This document shows, in pieces, positions 9,769 to 19,604 of a stretch of DNA of 56,947 nucleotides. The stretch is taken from contig NZ_AXWV01000023.1 of NCBI RefSeq assembly GCF_000482845.1, positions 1 through 56,947 on the forward strand. The letters run 5' to 3'. Both the position numbers and the translations under genes were made by a program. The notes beneath the pieces are model-generated. The model had not been told where the DNA came from, made no database searches, and saw only the letters and a list, made by a program, of their open reading frames with translations. Positions within the stretch are counted from its first letter, which is position 1; each line of letters starts with the position of its first letter. This DNA is from Anaerobiospirillum succiniciproducens DSM 6400. Lineage in GTDB: Bacteria > Pseudomonadota > Gammaproteobacteria > Enterobacterales > Succinivibrionaceae.

Positions 9769-9847
9769 ATCCTCATGTAGAGGTAAGCATAGCCTCAAGG
9801 TAGCGCCTACCTAGGCAGCTATGCTCATATTGTTCTTATGAAGTGAA

Positions 9848-12007
9848 CTACTCTTGAGTTTCTACAGTCTCTTCGGTAGCTTCTTCTTGAGCCTTATTGT
9901 TCAGGCCATCTTGCTGGCAAGCCTTGATGGACAGACGGATACGGCCAGTTGACTCTTCAACCTCGAGTACGCGTACACGAACTTGGTCACCAACACGTAA
10001 GTAATCAGCAACATTCTCAACACGCTCATCAGCAATCTGAGATACGTGTACTAAGCCGTCACGGCCAGGGAGGATGTTAACAAATGCACCGAACTCAGTA
10101 ATACGTACAACAGGGCCAACGTAATCAGCACCAACCTCAACCTCAGCGGTGAGTTCCTTAATACGTGCAATGGCAGCCTTAGCATTAGCCTCGGAAGTTG
10201 CAGCAATGCGTACAGTACCGTCGTCGCCTAAGTCGATAGAGGTATTGGTATCAGCCTGGATAGAACGGATATTTGAACCGCCCTTACCGATAACGTCCTT
10301 AACCTTATCCTTTGGAATGTTGATCATTACCATGCGTGGAGCAAATGGAGAAAGCTCAGTCTCTGGCTCAGGCATAGCTGATGACATAATCTTTAAGAGG
10401 TGGATACGTGCAGCGTGTGCATCAGTTAAGGCCTGCTGCATGATCTCACGAGTAATACCGTCGGTCTTAATGTCCATCTGCAGTGCGGTAACACCCTCGG
10501 TGGTACCAGCTACCTTGAAGTCCATATCACCTAAGTGATCCTCATCGCCCATGATGTCGGTTAATACAGCAACACGATCGTCTTCCTTAACCAGACCCAT
10601 TGCAATACCGGCAACAGCAGACTTACATGGAACACCTGCTGCAAATAAAGCTAAAGAGCCGCCGCAAACAGAAGCCATGGATGAAGAACCGTTAGACTCA
10701 GTGATCTCAGAGACTAAACGGATGGTGTATGGGAACTTATCAGCATCAGGCAGCACAGCACGTAAAGCACGCTTAGCTAAACGGCCGTGACCAATTTCAC
10801 GACGCTTTGGAGAGCCGATTAAACCAGTCTCACCTACGCAGTATGGAGGGAAGTTGTAGTGCAGAATGAAGCGATCGGTACGGGTACCAGTCATATCCTC
10901 AAAGGTCTGAGCCTCACGCTCGGAGCCTAAGGTACATGCTGCAATAGCCTGAGTCTCACCACGGGTGAATAAAGCAGAACCGTGAACACGAGGCAGAATG
11001 CCAGTAGCAACGGTAATAGGACGGATCATACGTAAAGTACGGCCATCGATACGCTTCTCACCAGCCAAGATACGCTCACGTACGGTGGTACGCTCGAGCT
11101 CAAAGAGGATGGTGGCGATCTTCTGCTGCATCTCTGCCCACTCTTCCTTCATGGAGGTAACCTTCTCGGTAACTTCCTCAGAAATAGCGGCTAAACGCTC
11201 CTGACGCTCGAGCTTGTCAACGATGTAGAAAGCCTCGCCAATAGCATCGCGAGATAAGTCTTGAACAGTCTTAATGAGCTCTTCGTCTTCAGCAGGCTTT
11301 TGCCAATCCCATACTGGGCGGTTAACCTGCTCTTTGAATGCCTCAATCTCCTTGATAACAACCTGCTGCTGCTCATGACCATACATCACAGCACCAAGCA
11401 TGATGTCCTCAGAGAGGATCTTAGCCTCAGACTCAACCATCACTACAGCCTTCTCAGAACCTGCAACAACGAGGTCGAGGTCAGATACGGCCATCTCAGA
11501 AGTGATTGGGTTTAATACATAGCGGCCATCGATGAAGCCAACACGTGCAGCACCTAATGGGCCATTCCATGGCAGACCAGAGGTAGCTAAAGCTGCAGAT
11601 GCGGCGATGATGGAGATGATGTCGGTAGGAACCTCAGGGTTTGCAGACATTACAGTCACAACAACCTGAACTTCGTTAACAAAACCATCTGGGAATAAAG
11701 GACGGAGTGGACGATCGATAAGACGAGCAATTAAGGTCTCACCCTCAGAGGCACGGCCTTCACGACGGAAGAAGCTTACTGGGATCTTACCAGCAGCATA
11801 AGCACGCTCTTGATAGTTAACGGTAAGAGGGAAGAAGTCACGACCTTCAACTGCGTCCTTGCGCTTACAAACTACGGTAGCAAGAACGGTGGTGTCGTCC
11901 ATGGATGCCATAACGGCAGAGTCAGCCTGACGACCGATTGCACCTGTTTCTAAAGTAACGGTATGACGACCATACTTAAAACTGCGGGTGATTGGCTGTA
12001 AATTCAT
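9848..12007 (-). CDS. pnp: Polyribonucleotide nucleotidyltransferase (PNPase)
   Basis: Phosphorolytic 3'-5' exoribonuclease, trimeric, a degradosome component. The 719-residue protein has two RNase PH domains (the second, from about 300, with GEKRIDGR and [20 protein letters not shown]), a KH domain ([15 protein letters not shown]) and a C-terminal S1 domain ([18 protein letters not shown], then GLVHVSQIA). Start ATG 12007 has GGAG 8 nt upstream and gives the canonical N-terminus; the 27 codons before it are not conserved sequence. rpsO normally precedes pnp directly; here an oppositely oriented transporter gene and about 1.3 kb of spacer lie between. A large hairpin upstream (12398-12450) may serve PNPase autoregulation. 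Confidence 0.97.
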   Translation of the reverse strand: MNLQPITRSFKYGRHTVTLETGAIGRQADSAVMASMDDTTVLATVVCKRKDAVEGRDFFPLTVNYQERAYAAGKIPVSFFRREGRASEGETLIARLIDRPLRPLFPDGFVNEVQVVVTVMSANPEVPTDIISIIAASAALATSGLPWNGPLGAARVGFIDGRYVLNPITSEMAVSDLDLVVAGSEKAVVMVESEAKILSEDIMLGAVMYGHEQQQVVIKEIEAFKEQVNRPVWDWQKPAEDEELIKTVQDLSRDAIGEAFYIVDKLERQERLAAISEEVTEKVTSMKEEWAEMQQKIATILFELERTTVRERILAGEKRIDGRTLRMIRPITVATGILPRVHGSALFTRGETQAIAACTLGSEREAQTFEDMTGTRTDRFILHYNFPPYCVGETGLIGSPKRREIGHGRLAKRALRAVLPDADKFPYTIRLVSEITESNGSSSMASVCGGSLALFAAGVPCKSAVAGIAMGLVKEDDRVAVLTDIMGDEDHLGDMDFKVAGTTEGVTALQMDIKTDGITREIMQQALTDAHAARIHLLKIMSSAMPEPETELSPFAPRMVMINIPKDKVKDVIGKGGSNIRSIQADTNTSIDLGDDGTVRIAATSEANAKAAIARIKELTAEVEVGADYVGPVVRITEFGAFVNILPGRDGLVHVSQIADERVENVADYLRVGDQVRVRVLEVEESTGRIRLSIKACQQDGLNNKAQEEATEETVETQE

Positions 12008-12397
12008 TAAATAATTCTCCGGTCTGGAAGTTTTCATTACCTTGAGGCCATACCCTGCTGTTCTAAGCAACAGACTAATGCACAACAACTTACAGTCTTA
12101 AACACGCATAGCTAAAAGAGAATAACTAGCAGGCTGCGCCTATTAGCAGTAGCACTAAGCTACTGTTAAGTCCTCATGCTCTTAACCCTATGCTTGAGAA
12201 TGTCCTTAGCATAAAGCTCTTGCTCTTTTTCTAGCATCGAGTTAATGCTCTAAGCTACATTCTCACATGACGCTTCAAATGGTTAAGCGCGATGTAAGCT
12301 ATGCCGTATAGGCTTAATAAAGGTAAAACTTAAACATCCAGACGATTTACAGTTCGAATAGAGTTCTTTTGGTGTTGACACATCGACAGCACGAAGA

Positions 12398-12450
12398 AAC
12401 TGTTAGCAAATAGCTGAAAGTGCAACAAAATCAGCCATTTGCTAACAGTT
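12398..12450 (-). promoter_or_regulatory. Large hairpin in the pnp upstream region
   Basis: AACTGTTAGCAAAT pairs perfectly with ATTTGCTAACAGTT; an A.C mismatch follows and then GCTGA/TCAGC, a 20-position stem around a 13-nt loop. No T-run follows in either direction, so it is not an intrinsic terminator. In E. coli the pnp leader carries a long hairpin cut by RNase III as the first step of PNPase autoregulation. Position (about 390 nt before the pnp ATG, just after a possible promoter) suits a counterpart, by inference. Confidence 0.5.
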
Positions 12451-12561
12451 CCCGACCCTAAATTGAGTACGGCTGAACAAGACCGTGCTCAGGGCAATCT
12501 CTACGAGCTTGTACTCCGATGAGCAAAACAAATTTGAAAGCTGAAAAACAGCTAATCAGAT

Positions 12562-12567
12562 ATTATA
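12562..12567 (-). promoter_or_regulatory. Possible -10 element of pnp
   Basis: A perfect TATAAT on the minus strand, with only a poor -35 match (GTGCCT at 17 bp). A start about 7 bp downstream would give a leader of about 550 nt that contains the 12398-12450 hairpin. Confidence 0.35.
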
Positions 12568-12929
12568 AGAAAAACAAGCACTAAAGGCACTTAACTTTTG
12601 CTGATAGTGTCGTTTAAGCCAAAATTTTTACACTACAGCGCTTGCAAAAAAGCCAAATAGACCATCTCTCTCGTCTATCACAACACAATCCCGGCCTCAA
12701 TTGACCCTTTAGACATCCTCTAAAGACGTTCATCTGTCCCATACAGATATCTCAAGCAACTATTTGCAACAGCAAGTAGACAACAAGTACCACGTCTTAT
12801 CTTATTTAAACAGCTCCTCGCCATATGACCATATCTCACAATAAAAAAGCCAAATAGAGCAATGCAGATTGAATATATGCAAAAGGAGAGTCTATGGCTC
12901 TTCCACACATAGTTTCTTGTATCTACGGT

Positions 12930-13150
12930 ATTTGCTAATTTGATTGCACCTCATGTAACAATATGCAAATACTGCAAATTTTGCATAATAAAATTGATAT
13001 CAAATTATATTTGGCTTATTTGCTTTGTTTCAAATGATGCAACACTGCAAATATTTACATTTAATGTACGCAAATTTGATGGTAACCTCACATAAAAATG
13101 AAATATAGATCATATTTTTGCAGCGCATTACAATCTTTTCATGTATTTGC
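12930..13150. repeat. Cluster of GCAAAT/ATTTGC hexamers upstream of the sugar porter
   Basis: The hexamer GCAAAT or its complement occurs at 12930, 12965, 12974, 13018, 13047, 13070 and 13145, in both orientations, inside an AT-rich 220-bp stretch just upstream of the sugar-porter start. Two more copies are the arms of the 12398-12450 hairpin. It could be a regulator-binding array or AT-rich drift. Confidence 0.4.
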
Positions 13151-13273
13151 AGATTCATTTCATATAATGCGAACAACTTAGATAAATCGCATATATAGGC
13201 TTTGCGATTCACCTATCACGACTTGTTAATTGAAACTTTGTTGTTGTGCAGTTATCTGCAATTAGGAATGTCT

Positions 13274-14875
13274 ATGTCTAGCAAAATGTTTCTATGGGCG
13301 CTTTCATCAGCCCTAGCAGGATTTCTGTTCGGTTTTGATACCGTTGTTATCTCTGGTGCAGAAGCCAAGATTCAAAATTTATGGTCCTTATCAGGAGCCA
13401 TGCACGGCTTTGCCATTAGCTCTGCCTTATGGGGAACTGTGCTTGGCGCTCTGTGCGGCAGTCTGCCAACTAATAAGTATGGCCGTAAGAAGACTTTAAT
13501 CTTTAACGGTGTGCTTTTCTTTGTATCTGCGGTTGGCTCAGCTGTAGCCTGGGATCTGTGGTCATTTACCTTCTTTAGATTCATCGGTGGCGTTGGCATC
13601 GGTATTTCTACTGTGGCTGCTCCTCTGTTTATTTCAGAGATCTCCCCTGCTAAGCACCGTGGTCGTCTCACTGCTCTTTTCCAGTTCAACATCGTATTCG
13701 GTATCTTAATGGCCTTCTTGTCTAACTACATTATTGGCCTTATCTTCGACGATACTGTTGCTTGGCGCTACATGTTAGGTATTGAGGCTGTACCTGCACT
13801 GCTTTATATGATTATGTGCTTGCCTCTGCCTGAGAGCCCTCGTTATTTAATCACCAATAAGAATGATGAGGCTGCTGGCCGTGCTGTATTTAAGCGCATT
13901 AATGAAGACTATTCAGATGCACAAATCGACGAATTAATTGCCGAAGTAAAGGATGCTGCCTTTAAAGACTCTCAACAAGCTAAAGTTAGCGACATCTTTA
14001 CCAAGAAGCTTATGTATCCAATCATCTTTGCTTTCTTGATTGCCGCTTTCAACCAGCTTTCTGGCATTAATATCATTCTTTACTTTGCACCACGCCTTTT
14101 ATCTTTAGCAGGTATTGAAGATCCTTTAAGTGCCTCTATCACATTAGGTGTAACTAACTTAATTTTCACCTTCATTGGTCTCAAGCTTATTGATGTTATC
14201 GGCCGTCGTAGCCTGCTTATCTTAGGCTGTATTGGCTACTTAGTATCGCTAAGCGTTTGTACCTACGCCTTCTTGCACTTTAACGATCTTAAAGTGGTAA
14301 GCACCTCTATTGATATGCTCAATGGATCAGCAGCTTTAGAGCAGACTACCAATGAAAACATCTATATGACTGAAGAAGATCGCCAGAACAAGATGCAAGA
14401 GTTTGCTATTGCTAAAGAAAAGTTCTTGGCAGTAAATGATCAGCTTAAAGAAAATGGCTTAGGCATTAATATTGAGCCTACCTCTAATGCTCAAGAATTA
14501 GCTAGCGCCGCTGTACAACTCAAGTCCCAGGCATCAGATCGTCTTGGCTTTACATCTAGCATGCTGTTAATTTGTATGATCCTCTTCATTGCAGCTCATG
14601 CTTTAGGCTCAGGCACCATTATTTGGGTATTCGTCTCTGAGATCTTCCCGGCACACTTCCGTGCAGCTGGTCAGGCAGTAGGATCATTTACCCACTGGAT
14701 TTTTGCTGCCGTACTGACCTTAGTCTTCCCAATCTTTATTGCTAACTTTGACGTTGGCTATATGTTCGCTTTTTTTGCCCTCATGATGTTACTGCAGCTA
14801 CTTTGGGCTCTCTTCATCATGCCAGAGACCAAGGGTAAGACTTTAGAGGATCTTGCCTCCAACCTCGTGAAGTAA
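13274..14875 (+). CDS. Sugar porter family MFS transporter
   Basis: A 533-residue, 12-helix proton-coupled or facilitative sugar transporter of the XylE/GalP type. Signatures: FGFDTVVISGA in helix 1, NKYGRKK after helix 2, RFIGGVGIG in helix 4, PAKHRGR before helix 5, PESPRYL before the central loop, NQLSGINIILYFAP in helix 7, and PETKGKTLE at the C-terminus. Residues about 337-425, between helices 9 and 10, form an extra hydrophilic segment not present in the enteric porters. Start ATG 13274 has AGGA 6 nt upstream; earlier in-frame starts would add residues ahead of the first helix. It lies on the opposite strand between rpsO and pnp. Confidence 0.93.
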   Translation: MSSKMFLWALSSALAGFLFGFDTVVISGAEAKIQNLWSLSGAMHGFAISSALWGTVLGALCGSLPTNKYGRKKTLIFNGVLFFVSAVGSAVAWDLWSFTFFRFIGGVGIGISTVAAPLFISEISPAKHRGRLTALFQFNIVFGILMAFLSNYIIGLIFDDTVAWRYMLGIEAVPALLYMIMCLPLPESPRYLITNKNDEAAGRAVFKRINEDYSDAQIDELIAEVKDAAFKDSQQAKVSDIFTKKLMYPIIFAFLIAAFNQLSGINIILYFAPRLLSLAGIEDPLSASITLGVTNLIFTFIGLKLIDVIGRRSLLILGCIGYLVSLSVCTYAFLHFNDLKVVSTSIDMLNGSAALEQTTNENIYMTEEDRQNKMQEFAIAKEKFLAVNDQLKENGLGINIEPTSNAQELASAAVQLKSQASDRLGFTSSMLLICMILFIAAHALGSGTIIWVFVSEIFPAHFRAAGQAVGSFTHWIFAAVLTLVFPIFIANFDVGYMFAFFALMMLLQLLWALFIMPETKGKTLEDLASNLVK

Positions 14876-14899
14876 TCAATACTCGCATATCTTGTCCGA

Positions 14900-14934
14900 G
14901 GGTCTACAACTTAAGTTGTAGGCCCTTTATTTTT
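14900..14934 (+). terminator. Intrinsic terminator of the sugar porter gene
   Basis: GGGTCTACAACTT pairs with AAGTTGTAGGCCC (one mismatch), followed by TTTATTTTT. It lies 25 bp after the stop codon. Confidence 0.88.
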
Positions 14935-15035
14935 GCCTAAAACCAACTGTTAATTGCTCCACACTATCTACAATCAGCATCTTTGCCTTGATACTTTGAT
15001 GGCATCTTAGATACTTGAGGCGGATTTTAGGCAAT

Positions 15036-15068
15036 AAAAAAAGGCGACCTAGTGGTCGCCCCTTTTTT
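15036..15068 (-). terminator. Bidirectional terminator between the sugar porter gene and rpsO
   Basis: GGCGACC/GGTCGCC around TAGT, flanked by seven A on one side and CCTTTTTT on the other, so it can stop both convergent transcripts. It lies 65 bp beyond the rpsO stop. Confidence 0.85.
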
Positions 15069-15132
15069 GAAAGCACTAAAGCTTTCAGAAGCCGCGCAAT
15101 GCGGCTCGTTGCGCTGAAGCGCAGGCCTAAGC

Positions 15133-15402
15133 CTAGCGACGCAGCTTTAACTTCTCAACGATATCTAAGTAACGCTGGTGGTCGTTGCTCTTTAAGTAGT
15201 CTAAGAGACGACGACGCTGAGCTACCATGCGGAGAAGACCACGACGTGAGTGGTGATCCTTCTTGTGTGCCTGGAAGTGAGGCTGTAAATCAGCAATACG
15301 GTAGGTTAATAAAGCGATCTGAACCTCTGGGGAGCCAGTATCGTTCTCGCCGCGTGCGAACTCAGTAACGATCTTGGCCTTCTGCTCAACAGATAAAGAC
15401 AT
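15133..15402 (-). CDS. rpsO: 30S ribosomal protein S15
   Basis: Primary 16S rRNA-binding protein of the small-subunit platform. The 89-residue length is exactly that of the family. Recognisable stretches are [34 protein letters not shown] and RRRLLDYLK. Start ATG has AAAGGAG 8 nt upstream. The leader of about 65 nt between the proposed promoter and the ATG could hold the autoregulatory structure known for rpsO, though I did not fold it. It has its own terminator, so unlike in most relatives it is not followed on its transcript by pnp. Confidence 0.97.
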   Translation of the reverse strand: MSLSVEQKAKIVTEFARGENDTGSPEVQIALLTYRIADLQPHFQAHKKDHHSRRGLLRMVAQRRRLLDYLKSNDHQRYLDIVEKLKLRR

Positions 15403-15473
15403 GGAAATGCTCCTTTGTGAAAAGATGCGCCCTTTCCGATCACAAACTCAGGAAGGGTAAACTACGAGGGCAC

Positions 15474-15501
15474 AGTCTATCATGCTTTTGACGAAAATCA
15501 A
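15474..15501 (-). promoter_or_regulatory. Promoter of rpsO
   Basis: On the minus strand TTGATT (15496-15501), 16 bp, then TAGACT (15474-15479) preceded by TGA, an extended -10. It lies about 70 bp upstream of the rpsO ATG. Confidence 0.5.
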
Positions 15502-15696
15502 GTAAAATCGCTACTTTTAGCACCCTAAAGATCACTACAGCTATGATCTTAGGTGCCGCATTTCCTTATACCGTTTTCTCTTTTCATTTCGCATCTGATC
15601 CTCGCAAATAAGCTGTGATCTTATGGGGCTTATCAAGGCATAGTTGATAATCTTGGCATTTTATCAGGTGCATGAAGTTGCGTGAGCTAGGCTTGT

Positions 15697-15815
15697 ACCT
15701 TTAGCGCACGGCCGCATGGGATTGGCGTGTACCTAGAGCGCATATTCGCTCGAGATTGGCTAGTGGCTATAGCGCACGAACGCTTGGAGCCGGTATCGAA
15801 CCTAGAGCGCATAAA
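15697..15815. repeat. Tandem repeat of about 34 bp, four units
   Basis: Diverged units carrying the core (T)AGAGCGCA or TAGCGCACG, with AGCGC at 15703, 15737, 15771 and 15806, and in between GATTGGC-type sequence. It lies between rpsO and the chemoreceptor terminator; no gene in 15502-15813. Confidence 0.65.
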
Positions 15816-15855
15816 CAAAGAGGGCATAGCCCCTCTTGTGTGCAGCTATGCCCCC
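15814..15855 (-). terminator. Terminator of the chemoreceptor gene
   Basis: On the minus strand GGGGCATAGC pairs with GCTATGCCC around an approximately 14-nt loop, followed by TCTTTGTTT. It lies 60 bp after the stop. Confidence 0.65.
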
Positions 15856-15913
15856 TGTGTATAGGCCTATGCCTGAATTGATTTAAGCTTAGGTAAGCAG
15901 TGGTTTTGGTAGT

Positions 15914-17746
15914 TTATCTGCCATTGCTCTCTAAGGTGAACTTACCAATTACATTAGCCTGATTGGTAGCTAAGTCATTAAGCTGATGCATGTTGGTCTG
16001 AAGCTCAGACATCTGCTCATAGCTATCCTCAGCAAGCTTGGAAATATGGGCAATGGATAAGTTAATGTCAGCAGCAGAGCTACTTTGCGTCTGACATGAG
16101 GCCACAATCTGCTCAGACATATCTGAAATGGTGGCAATAATACCCATAATCTCCTCAATTGAGGAGTTAGCAAGTGAGCTTTGCTGCAGAGAGTTTTCCA
16201 TCTCGCTTTCACACGTAGCCATCACCTCAACTGAGTTAGTTACTGCAGCCTCAAGGTGGCTGATAGTATCAGAAACTTCCTTGGTGCTCTTAGCAGTACG
16301 AATAGCTAGCTCACGAATTTCGTCAGCCACGATCGCAAAGCCCTTACCAGACTCACCAGCACGTGCAGACTCGATAGTTGCGTTTAAAGATAGCAAGTTA
16401 GTCTGATCTGCAATTTCAGCAATGGTTTTAACGATGGACTCAATCTGAGTACTCATCATGTGAATCTTATTAATCGCTTCAGAGGAGGCTCTTAAGCGAT
16501 CTGAGAGAGTATGTGTGGTGGTAATGTTATCTTGCATGGTGCGACGGCAAGTATCGGATGCTGCCTCAGCACTCTTAACTTCTTCTAAGGTTGCTTTTGC
16601 AAACTCGGTAACATTATCAACTGACTGCTCCATCTCAGAAGTAGCAGTAGCTACATTCTGTGCAGTATTTCGCTGTACAGAGATAGCCTCATTAGTTGCA
16701 TCAATCGAACGTTGATTGGTGTTAACCATCTGATAGAGCTTGTTAACGTCGCTCTTAACTAATCTTAAGGTACCGTTGGTATTGTCGAGCACTAAGTCAA
16801 CTAAGCGAGCAATAGAACCGATCTCATCACGAGCCTGCAGATCTACTCTATCACTCAGGTTGCCACGAGCCATAGACATCAGGCGCTTTAATAAAAGACC
16901 AGTGTCACGACGTAATGAGTGGCGAATAGTGATATTGGTTAAGATCACAACCACTAAAGAGATAGCTACACCTAAAACTAAGGCGTATTGGATCCACACC
17001 ATGATGCGATCAGCCTCAGCCTGTCGTGACATACTGACGCTATTTAAATCAGTAATGAGCATACGCAGTTCATATAAAACTGGCATGGAATGGTTGGTGA
17101 GCTGTTCGTAAGCGAGCTTTTGTGCCTCTTCTGGCTGATTCTTGTACGTGCTCATGATTGCAGCAGTACTGTTTAACAGACCGTTGATATGGCCATCTAA
17201 ATTGGACATGTAATCATTAGAAAATTTACGGCTTAACTCTTCATTGTTGAGACGATCAACCTGAGATTGAAGCTTTTGTAAATTGTTCTTCAAGATAGAG
17301 GCAGTGTCATTGATCTTGGTTGATAAATTGCCAACATTACCTGAACCAGAAACAACTTGACGTACATTCTGCTCAATATGAATGATGTCGCTGCTAATAG
17401 CATCAGAAGTACGTAATACGGCACGCACACCACTGCGTGCATCGGTATCAGTAACCTGTGATTGAGCCATAACAATCACAACGGTAGTAGCAACAAAGAA
17501 GAGGAAGAAGGTTAAACCGACGCACATATAAAGTCTATGAATAATAGACATGTCGGAAAAACGCATCTTGAACAGAGAAGAGAAGAACGGCAGGTGAGGA
17601 CGAGAAAGGTTTACCTGTGTCGTCTTAGCAAATTCCTTATCAGATAACGCAGAGGTATCTTTAATTGGATTTGCTACTTTTGCATCTGTATCGTTTAAAG
17701 CGCCTTCAACCTTGTTATTTGTTGAAGATGTATTGATCTCAGACAT
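15914..17746 (-). CDS. Methyl-accepting chemotaxis protein
   Basis: A 610-residue transmembrane chemoreceptor that would signal through CheW/CheA. Layout: an unusually long cytoplasmic N-terminus (about 70 residues, polar), TM1 at about 73-94, a periplasmic helical sensor of about 150 residues (four-helix-bundle type by appearance), TM2 at about 250-272, a HAMP linker, and a cytoplasmic coiled coil. The kinase-binding hairpin tip is recognisable as [20 protein letters not shown] followed by [15 protein letters not shown]. There is no C-terminal CheR-tethering pentapeptide. Start ATG 17746 has AGGA 7 nt upstream. No other chemotaxis gene is in the window. The ligand is unknown. Confidence 0.94.
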   Translation of the reverse strand: MSEINTSSTNNKVEGALNDTDAKVANPIKDTSALSDKEFAKTTQVNLSRPHLPFFSSLFKMRFSDMSIIHRLYMCVGLTFFLFFVATTVVIVMAQSQVTDTDARSGVRAVLRTSDAISSDIIHIEQNVRQVVSGSGNVGNLSTKINDTASILKNNLQKLQSQVDRLNNEELSRKFSNDYMSNLDGHINGLLNSTAAIMSTYKNQPEEAQKLAYEQLTNHSMPVLYELRMLITDLNSVSMSRQAEADRIMVWIQYALVLGVAISLVVVILTNITIRHSLRRDTGLLLKRLMSMARGNLSDRVDLQARDEIGSIARLVDLVLDNTNGTLRLVKSDVNKLYQMVNTNQRSIDATNEAISVQRNTAQNVATATSEMEQSVDNVTEFAKATLEEVKSAEAASDTCRRTMQDNITTTHTLSDRLRASSEAINKIHMMSTQIESIVKTIAEIADQTNLLSLNATIESARAGESGKGFAIVADEIRELAIRTAKSTKEVSDTISHLEAAVTNSVEVMATCESEMENSLQQSSLANSSIEEIMGIIATISDMSEQIVASCQTQSSSAADINLSIAHISKLAEDSYEQMSELQTNMHQLNDLATNQANVIGKFTLESNGR

Positions 17747-18401
17747 AAGTAATCCTGCTGTCGTTTCAGCACCGAAAGGGCTGATCTAAATCTTTTTCTA
17801 GCCAACATCACTTAAATGCAAATGCTTATACCTAGCGCTGATTAGTATGCAGGACACAAAGCTTGCGCAAACGTAGATGCGCACTCCTATGTATGTCAAT
17901 GATTGCATAGCATCAAGCAGTATCTTCTTTAAAAAGCAAACGCTTAAGTTAAGATTAGGTAGACACTAGTGATGAGCAACAATATGGATGTTGTAAAACT
18001 CTTTGCGTTGAACTTTCAGCCCATTCTCTCCTGAGGCCTAGAAACTGCAACGTCTTATATTCTTGATACAACATTAATCTGCTTATCTTAGCACTATTTG
18101 TATAAATGACACTTTCGTAATTTGATAAATAAATGTGGAACGCACAAATCAATCACAATAGCGGTGCTAATTACCTAAACAAAGGAACACAACGATCCTC
18201 AGTAGTGCAGTAAAGTGTTGTCATCCAAAAATTAGCACTCTACGGTGCAAACACTATGCCCACAAAATGTCAGTAAAACGCCTCTCATTATGATCACAAT
18301 GGCCTATTTAGGCCAATCTGTAAAACCTTTCGTCGCATCATGTCAAATCCACCGCACTGTACGATCTTTTGTAACTTGGCTCATATAGTGGCACCGAAAG
18401 C
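17747..18401. other. Spacer upstream of the chemoreceptor gene
   Basis: About 650 bp before the 45-bp repeat array. I see no supportable gene or strong hairpin; AT-rich throughout. Confidence 0.5.
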
Positions 18402-18626
18402 GCCTTTATGATCTTGAAAAGTAGCATACATACCTCTTCTGAATGGGCCTTTATGATCTTGAAAAGTAGCATACATACCTCTTCTGAATGGGCCTTTATG
18501 ATCTTGTAAAGCGACCTACACCCCTTGTATGAATGGGCCTTTATGATCTTGCAAAGCAACCTACAGCCCATTTATGAATGGGCCTTTATGATCTTGTAAA
18601 GCAACCTAAATCCATGCGCAGTGCGT
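18402..18626. repeat. Five-unit 45-bp tandem repeat array
   Basis: Units of exactly 45 bp begin with GCCTTTATGATCTTG at 18402, 18447, 18492, 18537 and 18582. Units 1 and 2 are almost identical; 3 to 5 differ in the second half. Because 45 is a multiple of three, one minus-strand frame stays open across it (15-residue repeats such as KIIKAHS), but that frame has no ribosome binding site and I read it as a by-product. Each unit holds one GATC. Confidence 0.92.
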
Positions 18627-18911
18627 ACATGGCTTACAAAGTTAGGATACATCTTGCTTTGCGTTGTTTTTGTAGCTACTGAATGATAAGATTACACGTC
18701 GGGCATTTGGCTCTAGGGCGCATAGATAAGCACTCGCTTAGCACTCTATAGATTAGCACTTGACTAGTGTTCTTTAGATAAGCACTTACTTTGCATCCTT
18801 TAGCTAATCCCTCCTCATTGATAGCACCACATAGATGCTCTTGATCCACTCATTGTTGGCTCTGAGCTTGGATAACTATTTGTATATGGTGCTTAGCTCC
18901 GAGATTTACTT

Positions 18912-19391
18912 ATGGCTGGTAAAAAGAAAAACGGCAACAACAGCACTGAAATTGCTGTAAACCGCCGTGCAAAACACGACTACTTCATCGAAGAGCGCTA
19001 CGAGGCAGGACTGTCATTACAAGGTTGGGAAGTTAAATCCTTACGTGCAGGCAAGGCCAATATCTCCGAGGCCTATGTCATGGTCAAAGAAGGACAGGTA
19101 TTGCTCATTGGCGCTACCATTAATCCACTAAAGACCTCTTGTGCATTCGTAGTGTGCGACCCAACTCGTACCCGTACTCTACTCATGAACCGCCGTGAGA
19201 TTAATAAGCTCATGGGACAGTCACAGCGCCAGGGTTATACCCTCATGCCGCTGCGTCTATACTGGAAAGGTTCATGGGCTAAGCTTGAGTTAGGACTTGC
19301 TCGTGGTAAGCAAGAGCACGATAAGCGAGACTCTATTAAAGAGCGTGAATGGCAGCGTGAGAAGGCTCGCGTCTTCAAGAAAGCTCAGTAG
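18912..19391 (+). CDS. smpB: SsrA-binding protein SmpB
   Basis: Binds tmRNA and brings it to stalled ribosomes for trans-translation. The 159-residue protein shows the family core: ALNRRAKHDY-type start (here AVNRRAKHDYFIEERYEAGL), LQGWEVKSLRAGKANI, a middle beta-barrel, and the basic C-terminal tail GKQEHDKRD...REWQREKARVFKKAQ that enters the decoding centre. The ribosome binding site is weak (CCGAGA about 10 nt upstream of the ATG). The ssrA gene is not in the window. It is convergent with secF. Confidence 0.96.
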   Translation: MAGKKKNGNNSTEIAVNRRAKHDYFIEERYEAGLSLQGWEVKSLRAGKANISEAYVMVKEGQVLLIGATINPLKTSCAFVVCDPTRTRTLLMNRREINKLMGQSQRQGYTLMPLRLYWKGSWAKLELGLARGKQEHDKRDSIKEREWQREKARVFKKAQ

Positions 19392-19443
19392 GCTCTACAA
19401 ACTAAGACACGATCTTAGTCATTTACAACACTTCATAAGAAAA

Positions 19444-19488
19444 AACCCCGTACAGGCTAATAACTTGTACGGGGTTTGTATTTTTTTA
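19444..19488 (+). terminator. Intrinsic terminator of smpB
   Basis: AACCCCGTACA pairs with TGTACGGGGTT around an 11-nt loop, then TTGTATTTTTTT. It lies about 55 bp after the smpB stop. Confidence 0.9.
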
Positions 19489-19604
19489 AGACTAAATTTA
19501 GCTTTGGCGATCTTTAATCTAAAGGGCGTAGCTACAGTCAAGCTAGGCCCCAAAGTTCATGATCGATCTTCAGATCATGTTCGATCTTTAGTAATGATCG
19601 CCTT

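Noticed and set aside
12720-13212. Two short minus-strand frames (62 and 60 codons)
   Set aside because: Located in the AT-rich region upstream of the sugar porter, no ribosome binding sites, no similarity recognised.
18338-18571. 77-codon minus-strand frame with a 15-residue repeat
   Set aside because: Produced by the 45-bp tandem array; no ribosome binding site; kept only as a note in findings.
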